DNA of 64,000 bases from Myrica gale (taxonomy: Eukaryota > Streptophyta > Magnoliopsida > Fagales > Myricaceae): assembly GCA_963930655.1 (NCBI GenBank), contig OZ005621.1, forward strand, positions 4,823,001 through 4,887,000, given 5' to 3'. Shown one piece after another: positions 24,803 through 37,576 of this stretch (the stretch's first letter is position 1; every line of letters starts with the position of its first letter). The notes beneath the pieces were generated by a model. That model was not told where the DNA came from. It was given only the letters and a program-made list of their open reading frames with translations, and did not search any database. The translations under genes and the position numbers were made by a program.

Positions 24803-26097
24803 AACACAAAATTATCTTCCCGCCAAACTGCACAAAAAAAAAAACATCAAAGACAGCTCTTCATTCCTGAAGCATTAAAATTGACAAAAACATGCCAAAA
24901 CAAAAACGAGAAATAATCAGAAGAGTTGTAGAAAAGTACAGAGGTGGTTCGCACAACCAGAACGTGAAGAGGAGGCAGAACAAGAAAGGACTAGTTGAAA
25001 TGATAAGGGAGAAACATGGTAAGCACACCGGCAGCACGTGACAGAGACCAGAAAACGCCGGTGAGAGTTTAGTAGCGGCTTTGAGAAGGGACAAAAGCGT
25101 TGCAAGGAGACTTTTATGTCTTCATTGGAGTGCTAGCTAGATTCTTGGACAAGGCTTTTGAGGGAGAGGAGAGAAAGAGTATAAATGAGTTATGATTGTC
25201 TTCTTTTTCTCCTTTATTGATTTGAAGGATATGGACACGTACTGCCAGGGGAAGTGATGATACTTCTGACCAGTCTATTCTAATACGGGTTCATCGTATT
25301 TAATATATATATATATAATGCTATCATAATAAACAAAAATATATATATTTATAAGGGTAGATTTCATAATAACCAAAAAATTATATATTAAATACGATGA
25401 AAAATAATAATAATAACCATGTAATAGTTAATAAGGTGCCACCTAATAATTTATATATATTTTTGGAAAGTCTTAATTATGGAAGTCAAACCAGAAGGGT
25501 GAAAAGGCAAACTTTTCTTCGTATATTTATAATCCGGCTTTGGTTTTGGCAATTTCTGCTGCTTGCGTCTTCTAAAGCTGGCTTTTGGTCATGTTTGGCT
25601 GCTGTAGCTTGAGAACGTATATGAACCAATTATATAATCCAATGTCACTTCTTAAATATTCACTGAACATATTCACCTATCCCAAGCTGTTGGACCCACC
25701 AAAGATATCGTTGATCAGGAAAACCAGACCAAAAATAACAACAAAATCCAAATTCACTGTCGAGATTAACTTAAAACTGATTTGAGAGCAAAAGATGGAA
25801 CATCTTTTTGTTATGTTGGTTATAGGGGTAGTGAAAGGGTTTTCCTTATATGATTAAGGGGTATTCATACACTCTAACTCGGAACCTTTAACCGGTCTAC
25901 GTAATAAAAAAAAAAATCTTCTTTAATTCACTGACAGAATTAAGACATACACAAAATATACAATATTCCATTACATTTAATATTATTTGTATTAATTGCA
26001 TAACAATATAAACATCATATCACTTAAGTATAGTTTTAGCCGTACAAACAATGAATTTTAAAGCATTTCATGCTTTCTTATATTATATAATTATATA
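24803..26097. other. 5' flank of NSH3 copy B and AT-rich spacer
   Basis: The first ~300 bp align in patches with the 5' flank of copy A (including ACTAGTTGAAATGAT at about 24990, also at 11768) and probably hold the leader and core promoter. Past 25.3 kb the DNA is AT-rich with TA runs. No gene is supported up to 26.1 kb. Confidence 0.5.
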
Positions 26098-26342
26098 CAG
26101 AGGCGGAGCCGGGGGTGCCGGTGAGGGCGGTCGCCCCCACGGGCTCCAAAAATTCATTAATTTTTTTTTTAAGCAGGTCTGCCCCCACTGGCCCAACCGC
26201 CCAGGCCTGCTTCCAGGGTCAGTGGGGGCGGGACTGGCCCAGCCGCCCAGGCGGCCCCCACTGGCCTAGTCCCCAGACTCCCACAGGCCTGTTTCATTTG
26301 ATTTAAAAAAAATCAAACGAAACACCGGACTCCGCCTCTCCT
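26098..26342. mobile_element. Small hAT-like element with GC-rich core
   Basis: The left end (AGAGGCGGAGCCGG at 26100) has an inverted counterpart at about 26327-26342 (CCGGACTCCGCCTCTCC). This GGCGGAGCC end is common among plant hAT derivatives. The core is GC-rich with repeated CCGCCCAGGC and CCCCACTGGCC words, in strong contrast to the AT-rich surroundings. No target duplication was found, so the right boundary is uncertain. GC-rich sequence continues to about 26.65 kb. Confidence 0.4.
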
Positions 26343-26639
26343 TGAGCCCTCACGCCTGCCCCGCCAGACGCCGCCCAACCCTCTCGCTCTCGCACTCACT
26401 GACTCTGTGACTCACATCTCGCCTCTGGCCCTCCGGGACTCCACCTCTGCTCTCAGTTCTCAGAATCTCAGATTCTCAGGTGTCGCGAATGCCACCCACA
26501 GGCCAGCACTTCCAGTCCACCAGGCACCAGCGGCCCAGCCACCAGAACTCTCGTCTCTCTGCCGACGCCTGACTGCCCAACTGCGGACTGCCTCTCCACT
26601 CCAGCCACCAGGTGCAGGTATGCCGTATGCGGATGCCCG

Positions 26640-26936
26640 ATGTCGTAGCCCGTATGTAGTTTTGGAAATTGGAATTGGGCAATTTTCATGTAGCTTTGCA
26701 ATTTCATGTAGTTTTGAAAATTGGAATTGTTTGAGGAGTTTGTGCTAATTTAATCATTGTAATGTGCTGATTCATTGACTCGGTAAGAGCCAATTTTGTT
26801 GGGAGGAAGGGAGAAATTGAAGAGGATGTCGTATGTAGTTTTGGAATTGAGCAATTTCATGTAGTTTTGGAATTGTTTGAGGAGTTTGTGCTAATGTAAT
26901 CATTTTAATGTGCTGATTCATTGACTCTGTACCCCT
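26640..26936. repeat. Tandem duplication around 26.7 and 26.9 kb
   Basis: A segment with GATGTCGTA, GTATGTAGTTTTGGAA, TTTCATGTAGTTTTG, TTGAGGAGTTTGTGC and TGCTGATTCATTGACTC occurs at about 26640-26785 and again, shortened, at 26826-26936. It is non-coding and probably belongs to the same transposon-derived stretch. Confidence 0.7.
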
Positions 26937-27439
26937 TACATATTCAAATATGTTGTGTATTTGTAATTAAAGATGCTTCCTTCTTGAGTGCTTAGTTAAT
27001 TATATCAATCCAAAACACTTGGGTAATGGACCTGTTATAGAGATCCTCTTCAATTCTGAGTAGTCTTTCTAGTGAGATTGATGGCTCATTGTAATTATGA
27101 GTACCTATCATGCTTTCAATTGGAGAATCTTAACCTGGCTGCTGAAATCTACAAGATGATTATCTGATGGGATTAGAATTAAGGAGTGTCACATGAGAAA
27201 TCAAAAGAATTCTGTTTTTATTTCTTATTCTATTCATCAAACAACGTTCTGCATATCATGTATAAAATTTGTTCATAATCTGCATTTTGTTGGTGAGGAG
27301 TACTGCATCCCTCGGCAGCTATACAGTTTAAATTTGCTATTGTTATGAATTATGTCTATGTCATAATTGGCAGTAAAAATACGCACAGGGAAAAGTGATT
27401 TCGCAAAGTTGGAAATCCGCTTATAATGGGAACCTTTGT

Positions 27440-27767
27440 GAAGACAGAAGACCGACAAAGAGGAAGAGGAACACAAAAATTAACCTCGGGTTTAAGAATC
27501 CAATCACGAAGAAAGTGATCCCTCGAAAGAGAGCTCAAGACGAACAAACTATTGGATACCGCTGTCCACGTGTGATGCCTTCTGCAATTTGATTGGATAG
27601 GGGTGCTCTCCGTGGGACCCAAAACTCTTATCTTTGTGCGTTCCTACGTCTGTATTGTGTGTCTCTCTTGTTGGTTTTCACACGTGTTTGTCCAACGAAT
27701 CGCCCTCTTTTTTTTCAGATTTGGCGGTTGGAGTTGTGCCTTGTGGGGGCTCCGCGGCCTATCCAAG
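27440..27767. promoter_or_regulatory. Duplicated conserved non-coding block, distal copy
   Basis: Partner of the block at 17064-17340, with the same ordered landmarks and a CACGTG G-box at 27567-27572. It lies about 2.6 kb upstream of the NSH3 copy B start. Words such as TCCACGTGTGA and TTGTCCAACGAAT are unchanged between copies while the sequence between them has diverged. Confidence 0.6.
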
Positions 27768-30700
27768 GTGACGTCACTTTTACCTACTCAATTATTATCT
27801 TATTGCAAAATTAAGACCTTTTTTAATTTCATCATCAGTACCCGGTAGTAGATGTTACTTTAGAAGTCTTCCTCTCCCTCTTGCCGGTGGATATTTTTTT
27901 TTTCTTAGAAAAAACAAAACAGTAGGAATTAAGAAATTTAGTTTATCTTCTTTGTCTTATTTATAATAATAAATATTTAGATCTACCAATTAAATAAAAT
28001 TTAGATCTATACGTAAGAGAATGTATTAAATAATAAAATTTATTTTTTTAATAAAAATTTTAAGATAAATGAATCTTAGAGTTTCACTTAAATTTCTATT
28101 ATATCGAATAAAATTCTTTGAAGGGTTTGAAAATTGATGCAATTTGAATGCTCTGAATCGTTATTTTTTTGGGGGGGTAAGATAGAATGTGTGTTAATTT
28201 GAAGTAACAAGAATATATTTGAGACTCATGTAAATATTATGATAGCTTTGACAATCTAAACTATTATTTTTATCATATTGTCTCTACTAACTATTTATTC
28301 AAAATACTTTACACTATACATTAAAATTTTTCGTTAACTTGAACGGAAAATATTTTAACACGTAAAACAAAAATTTTATCTCCATAATTCTTTTGCGAGT
28401 ACATGTTTATGAGGGCACAATCCTAATTATTTTATAGGTAAAAAAATCAATTCCCATACAAATTGATGAAAGGTCAAAGGTGCAGAGTATCTAAAATCAA
28501 TATTTTATGGATATATATAATGTGATAAAAAGAACCCTAGTGATGAAGGGTGCAAAGTATATCTATTCCTAGAGAAAAAATCATTGTCCCTAAATTACCA
28601 AAAAAAAATTAAATATGAGTCTCGACTACCACTTTTGATAAATGATGTCTAAAAACTACAAAATTTTCATCAATTTGCATCTATAAAAAAAAATCAACCA
28701 TCAAAATCATGTCACATGTGTAATAAATGAGTTATGTGGCACAATTTTAACGGTCAAATTTGATTTTTAAGATACAACTTGATTAATTTTTAAAGTATCG
28801 AAATTCAATGTGTCAAAATTAAGATAATTGAGATCCTGATCGAGATTACTTTGATAGTTTTGTGGTAGCAAAATGACTTTTCCTCTTATTCCTATTATAC
28901 TCAACCTATGTTAGAGGTTATTTTCCGATCACTTGAATATCATCAGTAAGTTTCCCTCAACTGTCTAATTAGTAAGCTCTTGAAGGGTGGCCCGCCATGT
29001 TAAAGATCCTATTTCCCAACCATTGAATGAGCTATGGCTTTTATAGGTTGAGCCCGGCCCCACGTTGCTTCTCTTTTCAATGGTGGAGTATAAAAAATAA
29101 AATAAAAGTGCATGCTTGAACGTATTGGATAAGAAAAAATGGTTCGGATAATTAAAGGCAAAGCAGAAAGGGATTAGAAACCCTCATCATTAACTAATAG
29201 TTCTCCACTTCGTGTCGTGCACCAAAAGGTTCTTTCCTTTCTATGCCACCGACGCATATATATTTGTTTATTGCGGTCAAAACTCTGCATTTATTTTGCT
29301 AGGAGAGTGTTTGGACACGTAACAACGAGATCAAAGATTTCCCTGACCCTGATTAGTGCTCAATACAACACCAACGTTACTATAACTACGTACCTCAAGC
29401 AATTAGCTAGAGCATGAGGGAATAGATTATAGCTTGGTACCAATCAGTCAATCACAGCGAGCGAGCCATCGTGTGAGCTTCTTCTCGACTAAATGTCATT
29501 GCTTTTGATTTATTAAAATTGAAAATACTTATTTTGAAGAGGGTCAAGAACATCGAGTTATCATTTCAATCACTGACCAATTTTCAATAAAAATTATTCT
29601 CTTAAAAGAATAAGGATCTTTTGTTTTTTCCTCCTTTTTTAAAAGTATAGATTATTAATATCCCCCCCCCTCAAAAAAAGTATAGATTATGAGATTTTAA
29701 TATATTTGTTTTAAAGGACCTACGTCTATATACTTCCACAGTCTTCAAAAAAAAAAAGATTGATTAAGCTGTAACATGATTGCTATATAAATCATTGGAG
29801 TCCATGACTTTTGTACATTACAGTTAAAAGAAATAATTGCATATATTTTAATAGAGCAAAATATAGTTCCTCTCTCAAGTGGATCGAAGCCATGTCTATA
29901 TTCAGTTTCTTAACGTACTACATGGGAGAGCAAAGCAAAAGGATTAAAAAATCACGTATTTCTACGATATTTTCTTTTGCTGATCTATATGGGTCGATTA
30001 CAATATTGGGGAAGTTGTTTATCCATTTGAAACACTGAGATCAGAAACAGAATCAAAGTCAAAATTGTCTGCTAGCTAGGTAGCTAGATCCAGATACATC
30101 TTTTAAGTTGAGATAGATATAAGTTCAAGAAGCATGTGAGAAGAATCAGTACTTGTTCTAAGAATAAACCTCTAGACCAGGATGGGCATGCACCTAAAGT
30201 ACAGTATAGTTTCTTATTTTCAAGGGAAGAAATCATGGAGATCTGGGCCCCGTATCAGCGCTGCAGAAACAGAGAAAAGCAAGCGTTATATACGGGGGTG
30301 GGGAGATTACAAGTTAGTGGTTGGTCCCGATTCCAGAGCAATAATGATAGGTATATAAAATTAAGCAAAGAGAACATAGATAGAAAAAAAAACCAACGTC
30401 TTGGGGGAGGGGGTATCTAACTATAAAGAGCAATTCCTTATATACAAACAAGTTATAGGTTAACAAAAGTCACTGTTTGATTTCGTATCCACTAGAGATC
30501 ACGGACTGTACTTAGGTATTAGTGGGGTCGAAGGCGAACTCTCTGATCATGGGGTTTAGGGCTATAGCTTAAAGAAGGATATAGAGACGATATTATTCGC
30601 CTTGCTCTTTTGCGTTTATTCTCGCTTAATTTTGAAGTGCATGCGGAGTAGTTCAAGTCAAAAGGGGCCTTATATATATAGATTAATCTATCTATATTTT

Positions 30701-31380
30701 AAACAAAGTTTATTCGATCTCCAATCCTTTCAGATTCACAAACGATGGGTTACAGTTCAATTTCACCTCTGAAGTCTGAACTATCAATTGGGTAATTTTA
30801 TTGGTACCGGAAAGCTAGCGTTTTGGTAGACAAAAGGCACATGCAGGCACGCAACTCCAAAACCCTACCCCTTTTCGTAGACGCTAAAGTGAGATAAATG
30901 CTCTACGTACCTCGACCTCCCACATACTGATATACATATGTCATATATAAACTAATTTGGGGATCGCACACAACCCCCATTTCCTTTTCAAAGTCACATG
31001 CATGCAGTTGACCTTTCTTTTGCACGAGGCAACTAGCAGTTAATTTGCTGATATCGCTCAAGCTGGACCATATCGATCGTTTCGTGCATGCCGGTGTGGT
31101 TTGGCATTCTTCTGCAAACTTTCGGAAGTGATTCGATCAAGATGAAATTGACTCTGTTCAAAGTTTTTTTTTAAGTGACACTGTTCAAAGTTTGGAGTCG
31201 AATATAAAGAACTCTGAGGACTGACCCTGATCAATTTAGAAAACCAGAATGATCATATATATTTTTATAATTAAGTTCGACAGACTACTGTTGCTTAAAG
31301 TTGTTCTTTACTCGCCATAAAAGAATAAGGAGTTTCTTTTTATATTCTTTCACTTGGGTGGATGTTTGTGTGGATACTCC

Positions 31381-31403
31381 CCCTCTCTCTCTCTCTCTCT
31401 CTA
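31381..31403. repeat. (CT)n microsatellite
   Basis: An uninterrupted run of CT dinucleotides in gene-poor DNA; likely length-polymorphic. Confidence 0.9.
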
Positions 31404-32141
31404 CGGCCCATTCCATATTTATATATACTCAAAATTATTTTATGGTATAGAGGCTGAAGAACTACTTTATGTCAAGAACCCTAAAAGAAGTAGCACTCAT
31501 GGGGTTCGATCGATGATCTATCCAAGTGCTAGATTGAGGCGGCTCTTTATACACATGTATAATATAATCCAAAGACCTTTTTCTTGAGCGGGGGAAAAGA
31601 AAAAAGAGATCAGGGTGTGGGGTGTACTGGGCGGGGACAAATTAACCAATCTAGTTTTAGAAGAATGTGTCCTCATTCAAACGTAGAAAAATCTGATGAT
31701 CACCAAAGAACAATATGGCTGGCATTAATGATGATTTTATCTTCACGGGATCAATATTATTATTAAATGTGCCGTTGAATATTTTTCAATAAAGTTCAAC
31801 CAGACGGTCCACTTTAAATTAACATGGACCTTTCAAGATCGTGTCTTGAATTACAGCACTATAATTAAGTCGGACGTACTAATTCTAATTTATTCAGAAA
31901 TTCCTTTGGGCAATTTCCCCTGTTAAGCAAGCAAACAACCAGATCATATATCTAGTCTAAGCTAATTATAATGAACTCTGAAGTCTAGTGAGTCTTTACA
32001 AAGATCTTGAGAGGGATGCATGACGCCGTACGAAAAGGTCTTCGAAAGAGATTGTACGATGGATCACGAGGGAACCTCTAATTAATTGTGTGTAAGTACG
32101 TACTTGACTGAGATCCATTTTGTTGGGCGTGCCATTTGATT

Positions 32142-32323
32142 AAGGAGATGTTCGGTTAAGGAGTTTTGTGAGGATTTTTTGTGTTTTGAGAATTTTTATG
32201 TGACGTTAACTTTATTGGTACGCGTGTTGTAGTTATTTTTATGTGGTGTTAAAAATGATGTTTTGTTGAAGAATTGTGAGGATTCAAAAAATCTTGAGGA
32301 TTTTTTCTAAACGAATGTGTCCT
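32142..32323. mobile_element. Short AT-rich MITE
   Basis: Left end AAGGAGATGTTCGGTTA is loosely inverted at the right end (AAACGAATGTGTCCT). The interior words GTGTTTTGAGAATTTTTATGTGA recur in reverse at about 48.1-48.2 kb (TCACCTAAAAATTCTC, then AAAACACTAG). It is one more member of the AT-rich repeat group of this window. Confidence 0.45.
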
Positions 32324-33931
32324 AATTCTCGATCTCTCGTATATATATTTATTTCAATCTTATTTCCAAATGTGCCCTTTCATGGTTGAAATTTAAATAA
32401 TCTAAATTGCTGTCAAGTTTGTTGTCTTAATTTCTAATTTGTACCAGCGCGCACCAAATATACTTATCATTAAAATAAACTCCTATGGTTTATTTTTATT
32501 GCGATCATTTATACATCGATGGTGAAGAAGATCAGAAGAAATGGTGCCTAACCTATGTCCTATTAATCGAAATTATTTCAAAGTATTTATTTATTTATTA
32601 TTATTTTCAATACTTGTTTGGGTTATACAAGAATATTGTGCCCGCATCACTAACCATAAATTGGGTGAGAGATATAATATGACCTTTCTTTTTTTCTTTT
32701 TTAAAAAAAGAGACTTATTAGTGATATTGATTTGACACACTTGAACACGAGCATAATTACACTGCACAAGCCACAACTCACAAAGCTTTCAATACAGTAG
32801 TAGCGCTTGCTAAGATTCGAACCCATAACCTAAAACTCGCAAGGAGATGTTTCCGAACTTGATTTTCCAATTGGGTGGCTCTTTAGTGTTAGAGCTCTCA
32901 TGAGGATTCATGATTTGGCTTCTGACTCTGACCCTAGAAGGAGAAGAAAGCGACAAGAAAAGAAATGGAACCGTGGCCAAATTGCTTTGCTAAGTTTGGT
33001 ACGAAAAGACATCCCATGGGCCTGTCGGCAGGATATTTTGAGCCAATCCGTCTCCAATCCTATTGCATGGAAGGCAATGCATACCTCAAATAATTTTCTT
33101 GCCTGAATTGGCTCCCTTTTTATAAGGAGGTGGTAAACCTTAGATCATGGTGTTCTAGATTTCTTAGGTCATATCTCAAGCTCGATGTTGCGAATCTTAA
33201 TTATTATTTTAATTAGGCAAGTCAGAGTTTGTTTTGAATCCGTAATTATTCACATGAAATGGAGTTTTAAGTCTTAAGCCCTACTTTAATCCATTTGGAC
33301 TGGATCTTCAACCTTAGGCCCGGTTGAGTTCAGGTCCAGGATATAGACTCGAATTGATATCACAATCTCGGCCTACAAACTTGGCCTAAATGCTAGGTCC
33401 AGCCCAAAAAATTCTCTTTTTCCCCGCCCAGAAGGGACTCCTCAACCAATGTTCCATTTTTCGGAAATTCGCTTTGTAGAGATTACTTCAATGGAAAATG
33501 AGAATTCAGGATAAGTATTGATCAAAATTCTTGGGTTAAAAATTCTCTCGTTTTCTCTTTTCCTTTATTTTTATTTTTTCCATAGGGAAGAACATAGAAA
33601 AATGTGGGCCAAATCGGCGAGGAATTTCGCCTTTTCTCTCTTTGGCAAGTACTCTCAGGCACTGCCTGGAGCGCATAAAGGCTGAAGGGATTGCACACTG
33701 ATACAAAGAGTTTGATAACATTACTGGTCGTGGGAGATACCATATTACTGTCCGTCCTTGCGTTCTAGGCCTGTTTAGTCTCGTGAGAACAGTCAACTGA
33801 TAGCTTTTGCATATGATTCTTAAATCAGAATCCTCAGCAATTTTATATCAAAATTATACAATGATTCACAATAATATACACATCTGATAGATCTCATTAT
33901 AAGGCTAATGTTATCTGACATTTTATATGGA

Positions 33932-34199
33932 CAATATTAAATAGTATAGAGCCTTCATATTGTGTCTATTTCTCTCCAAATTACACCGGACAAGATGAGA
34001 CTGATAATGCTTGAAAGAACCCAAAAATTCATCTAATCACCTTCCTAGTAATGGTAGAAACCCTTCAATATTAAATAGTATAGAGTCTTCCTATTGTGTC
34101 TATTTCTCTCCAAATTGCACCGGACAAGACGAGTCTGATATTGCTTGAAAGAACCCAAAAATTCATCTAACCACCTTCCTAGTAATGGTAGAAACCCTT
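33932..34199. repeat. 134-bp tandem duplication
   Basis: Segment 33932-34065 (starting CAATATTAAATAGTATAGAG, ending GAAACCCTT) is followed at once by a second copy at 34066-34199 with only a few substitutions. It is non-coding and recent by appearance. Confidence 0.92.
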
Positions 34200-35022
34200 C
34201 AATCTTATTACACCGCCAAAAATCCTATTTCAGAGCAAGACTGATGATCTATTTGCGCGAATAACAGAATACAGCTTAAACTTTTGCAGTGACTGTACAA
34301 GACAACCAAGCTGCAGATGGGCTTCCATGGTTCTTCAGCAGCTAAATTATGAATACAGAGCCTACCCCTCAGTGAGTTCTTCCGGAATTTATCTCCACCA
34401 AAAATCTAAGATTTATAAGCAGAGCAAGTGGGGGGAGACCGAGTAGGCTAACATACAGTCAACCTAAATGCTGGGCGCCCTGGGTTTCATGGCTACCACT
34501 TCACTAGTCAAATGTTTTTGAATCGCGATCTTCTAAATTTTCCAGGGTAAATTTGCATAAGAGTTGTTAAAATCTTAACCATTATTTCACAATAAACAAT
34601 TCAAAGTCGAACACCTAGGGGTATAAAAATGTTAGAAAAGCGCCTGTTCCGTGCCCCACATTTGCCTGATATTTCAGTCCAAAAAAGCAGATCGGCTACA
34701 CCAACAAAATATCTACAGAAAGCATGGGGGGAGCAACAAATCAAGACCCAAAGAATCTGGCTGCAGATCAGGTAAAAATTCAAACAACATGCAGTTTCAA
34801 AAATTCATCATCTTTCTAGATCACATTCTTAACGTAGAGGCCGTTCCATTCTATAAAATTGAAATACGGTATCCAGCATCATAAATATTCTATTACACTT
34901 CCATTGTCGAAGCATTGCTTCGAGTCCGGTCCCATTATTAACGCCAAAACTACCAGAGATCTACAATTGCAACACGAATAGCCTCAAAGATTATGCAGCA
35001 GACTGCGAACCATTATATTTGT
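34200..35022. other. 3' flank of the small membrane protein gene
   Basis: No coding region is supported. Part of this stretch, read on the - strand, is probably the 3' untranslated region of the gene ending at 35023. No clear poly(A) signal was fixed. Confidence 0.4.
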
Positions 35023-35439
35023 TCATAAAGGCTTACGCAGAAGAATACGACGAGTCGTGGCGACGCCGACCTTGTCGTCGCGGAAGCCCGAGTCCGACTC
35101 GTCGTGGTACCAGCCGACGGTTTTCTGGGCTTCGATGACGATCTGGGAAAGACCTGGGAGCCAGCAACACCAAAACGAAGCGTTTTAGACACGAAACTAC
35201 TGTGGAGATTTTTTTTCAACACAAACGGAAGTGCAGTTCTAGAAAACGACGGCGTTTGGGTATAGAGAGTCGATTGCGTGACTACACTTACCTTGTTGGA
35301 CGGTCTGTTTGTTCTGGCGGATGTCGTGGATGGTGGCGGAGATTTTCCAGTAGAGAGGGCGACCGACGTAGAAGAGGACGAGGACCGAAATAACGACCAA
35401 CATAATCCGGAACCAAACCCTAGCTGTTGGAGACGCCAT
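35023..35439 (-). CDS. Conserved plant single-span membrane protein, 92 aa, function unknown
   Basis: Two exons, 35439-35292 and 35153-35023, with GT-AG borders, joining to a 93-codon frame. The protein starts MASPTARVWF and has one transmembrane helix at about residues 10-27 (IMLVVISVLVLFYVG). A charged segment follows (IHDIRQNKQTVQQGLSQIV), then the acidic QKTVGWYHDESDSGF motif and a basic tail ending RRILLRKPL. The exon junction falls in the QQ-G-LSQ codon and restores a smooth sequence, which supports the model. I recall similar small proteins in other plants annotated only as uncharacterised membrane proteins. The position next to SPL7 and NSH3 matches, from memory, Arabidopsis At5g18850. 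No function is claimed. Confidence 0.8.
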
Positions 35440-37576
35440 TTTTCTTGCGTATAGTTACACTGTTTCTTCGTTTCGTGGGATCGGAGAGAGAGAGAGAAAG
35501 AGGAGAGAGACAGGGAGAGTGTTGGCCTTCGTGAGTGTGTGCGTGGCGGAGAGAGCTTTGAGATTTACGAGAGGATGTTGAGATGTGGAAGGTTGAATGC
35601 TTTAAAAGGACAGAGCAGTAGAACCCCCATGGTCTATCCTAATTCGATCGTTTTTAAACCAAAAACAAAAAAGCACAACAAAACAAAAACAAACAGATAG
35701 CAGATCAAAACTCCAAAAAAAAAAATATCTACATGTCGCGTTCTATGCAATACGTGGCTACGTGCTGCCACGTTCGAATATGCAATTAACATTTTTGTAT
35801 AATTTTGGAGGAGAAAAATTAGAGAAACTACATTATTTCCAAACTTTGGTTGAGGATTTTGAGATTCAGTGTGACTTTAACGTCGGTTTACCACGCTGGG
35901 TGTAGATGATTTGGTTTATCTACATGTCGGTTTACCGCCGGCCCTCTCTCTCTTCCAGTTCTCGACTTCCCGGCCCCCTCTCTCTCTTCTGATCTTCTCG
36001 ACGACTTGACTGATATGCAAAACCATTTTCATTACTCCTGAGGGCATCAAATACGGCCCCCATATGATGTATACATCAGCCAGTTGCGTACTAAAATTTT
36101 GGTCACTTAAAATTTTATCATCATTACAAAACACACTCTATCCTCATTTTTTCATCAATTTTCATACACTTTTTTATTTTTTCATCACCTCTCATAAACT
36201 TTTTCACCCTCTCTTCACTTTTTCATCAACTTCAAGATCTAAAATTTTAACCACCCTAAAATTTTGTTTCTCAAACACAACCTAAGTGGCCTTCTTCCAG
36301 ATTTGTCCATCGGAAAATTTTTGACTATTTTTAGTTTGTGTTGGAAATTTTGATTATATGACTCTACGAGGACATTGGCAGAAAACTGAATACCTGAACA
36401 CAAGCATGAGCTATGGATTTTAGATAATATGAACATAACAGAAGTTTTTGTTTAAGTGATAGAATGTATAAGAGAAGTCTCAGGAGACAAGATCAGCAAC
36501 AAAAAGCATAAAGCATCGAGTGCGTAGAAATGCTGAAGTACCGGCTGATGCATAGGTTTCACTTGCATAGAAACTTATTCCATATATTCCCCCAAATTGT
36601 TGACATATCATCAATCCAATTCCAATCTAATAAATTTCACCGATCAGCAAGGTATTAGTACAACGTTATAGGCCAAAATGGTAATACCCAACCTGAAAAT
36701 GTGTTAAATGAGTAGTTTGAGTAAAAAAAAAGAAAAAAAAAAGTAAGAGATAGAGGTCTAAACTTATTTTTATTTTAAAAACTAAATTGGATTCAGGCTA
36801 AATGATATTTTTGAATTTAAAGATGATGAAATAGAGATGTGAATTATATTTAAATAACTATCTAATCCTAAGTTTTAATTTAAAGTTTTAAGGTATGAAT
36901 AAATATTAAATTTAAAAAGATAAGGATAATGAACTAAAATTTGAATTCAAAAATAAGGGAGAGATATGTTTGAATTTTAAAAATTAAAAAGATCGGTGTT
37001 AATAAAGGGACGTAGATAAGGTATATTTAATGATTTGGTTAAGTCTTTGAGGTAAGTGATTTTTTAATAGATTTTTTATAAAATTCTGTGTTTTGAAAAA
37101 TAAGTGCACAAACACTTAAATTCTTTTGAGATTCGAAAATTAGATTTTAAACATGCAATGTATTTTATATAATTTTGATGTGTTAATGGATATCTGAACA
37201 AATCTAAGAATTTCCAGACAACAAATCTGGAATATTTCAAATATATTAACATGGAATCGTTACAAAAACTACCCAAAATTGAAGCAAACGAACAAAAAAA
37301 GAACTAAAATCTAAAACGACTTCCAAGTCTAGTAGTAGTGGATACATTTCTGCGGGGTCAGTTAACTCTGGTTTCCCCGCCCTCAATCCGGCCTTGAAAA
37401 CGAACAAAAGCATAACTGACGCTGCAGCCGCAATATCAAGCTCCCAATGCAACGAGCAGAGTCAAAAGCCAAGACTTGAACAGCCTTCTTAATCTAGTGT
37501 TAGTACAATGGATACTTACAGATGAAAGAAACAGCACTTCTTTGGCTCAAAGACTTGTCCAACATCCACTAGTTGT
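35440..37576. other. Intergenic region between the small membrane protein gene and SPL7-like gene
   Basis: It contains the purine-rich leader of the small gene (GAGAGAGAGA near 35486), CT-rich tracts near 35943-35996, a repeat at 36088-36284 and AT-rich DNA from 36.7 to 37.1 kb. No additional gene is supported. Confidence 0.5.
36088..36284. mobile_element. AT-rich MITE-like repeat, inverted copy
   Basis: The sequence carries CTAAAATTTT words at both sides and repeated TTTTTCATCA blocks. Its right end CAAACACAACCTAAG is the inverse of the AGGTTGTGTTTG start of the element near 60.6 kb. It therefore belongs to, or is derived from, that family. Confidence 0.45.

Larger units (their letters stand above)
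27768..33931. other. Gene-poor AT-rich region
   Basis: About 6 kb without a supportable gene. It holds A/T-rich low-complexity DNA, a (CT)n run at 31381-31403 and one MITE at 32142-32323. Open frames are all under 100 codons and none resembles a known family, including the Arg/Lys-rich one at 32900-33106. I looked for common plant miRNA sequences and saw none. Non-coding transcripts cannot be excluded. Confidence 0.5.

Noticed and set aside
26407-26748. 113-codon GC-rich + strand frame
   Set aside because: Continuation of transposon-like GC-rich sequence with Pro/Ala/Ser bias; the opposite strand is equally open.
30960-31200. Possible miRNA precursor (TTGGCATTCT start resembling miR394)
   Set aside because: Only the first ten bases match and no complementary arm is present at a suitable distance.
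32795-32850. GATTCGAACCC-like sequence resembling a tRNA T-arm
   Set aside because: No matching acceptor stem, D-arm or anticodon arm could be drawn around it.
32900-33106. Basic 68-codon + strand frame rich in Arg and Lys
   Set aside because: No recognisable domain, no splice-supported continuation and no promoter context; chance open frame.
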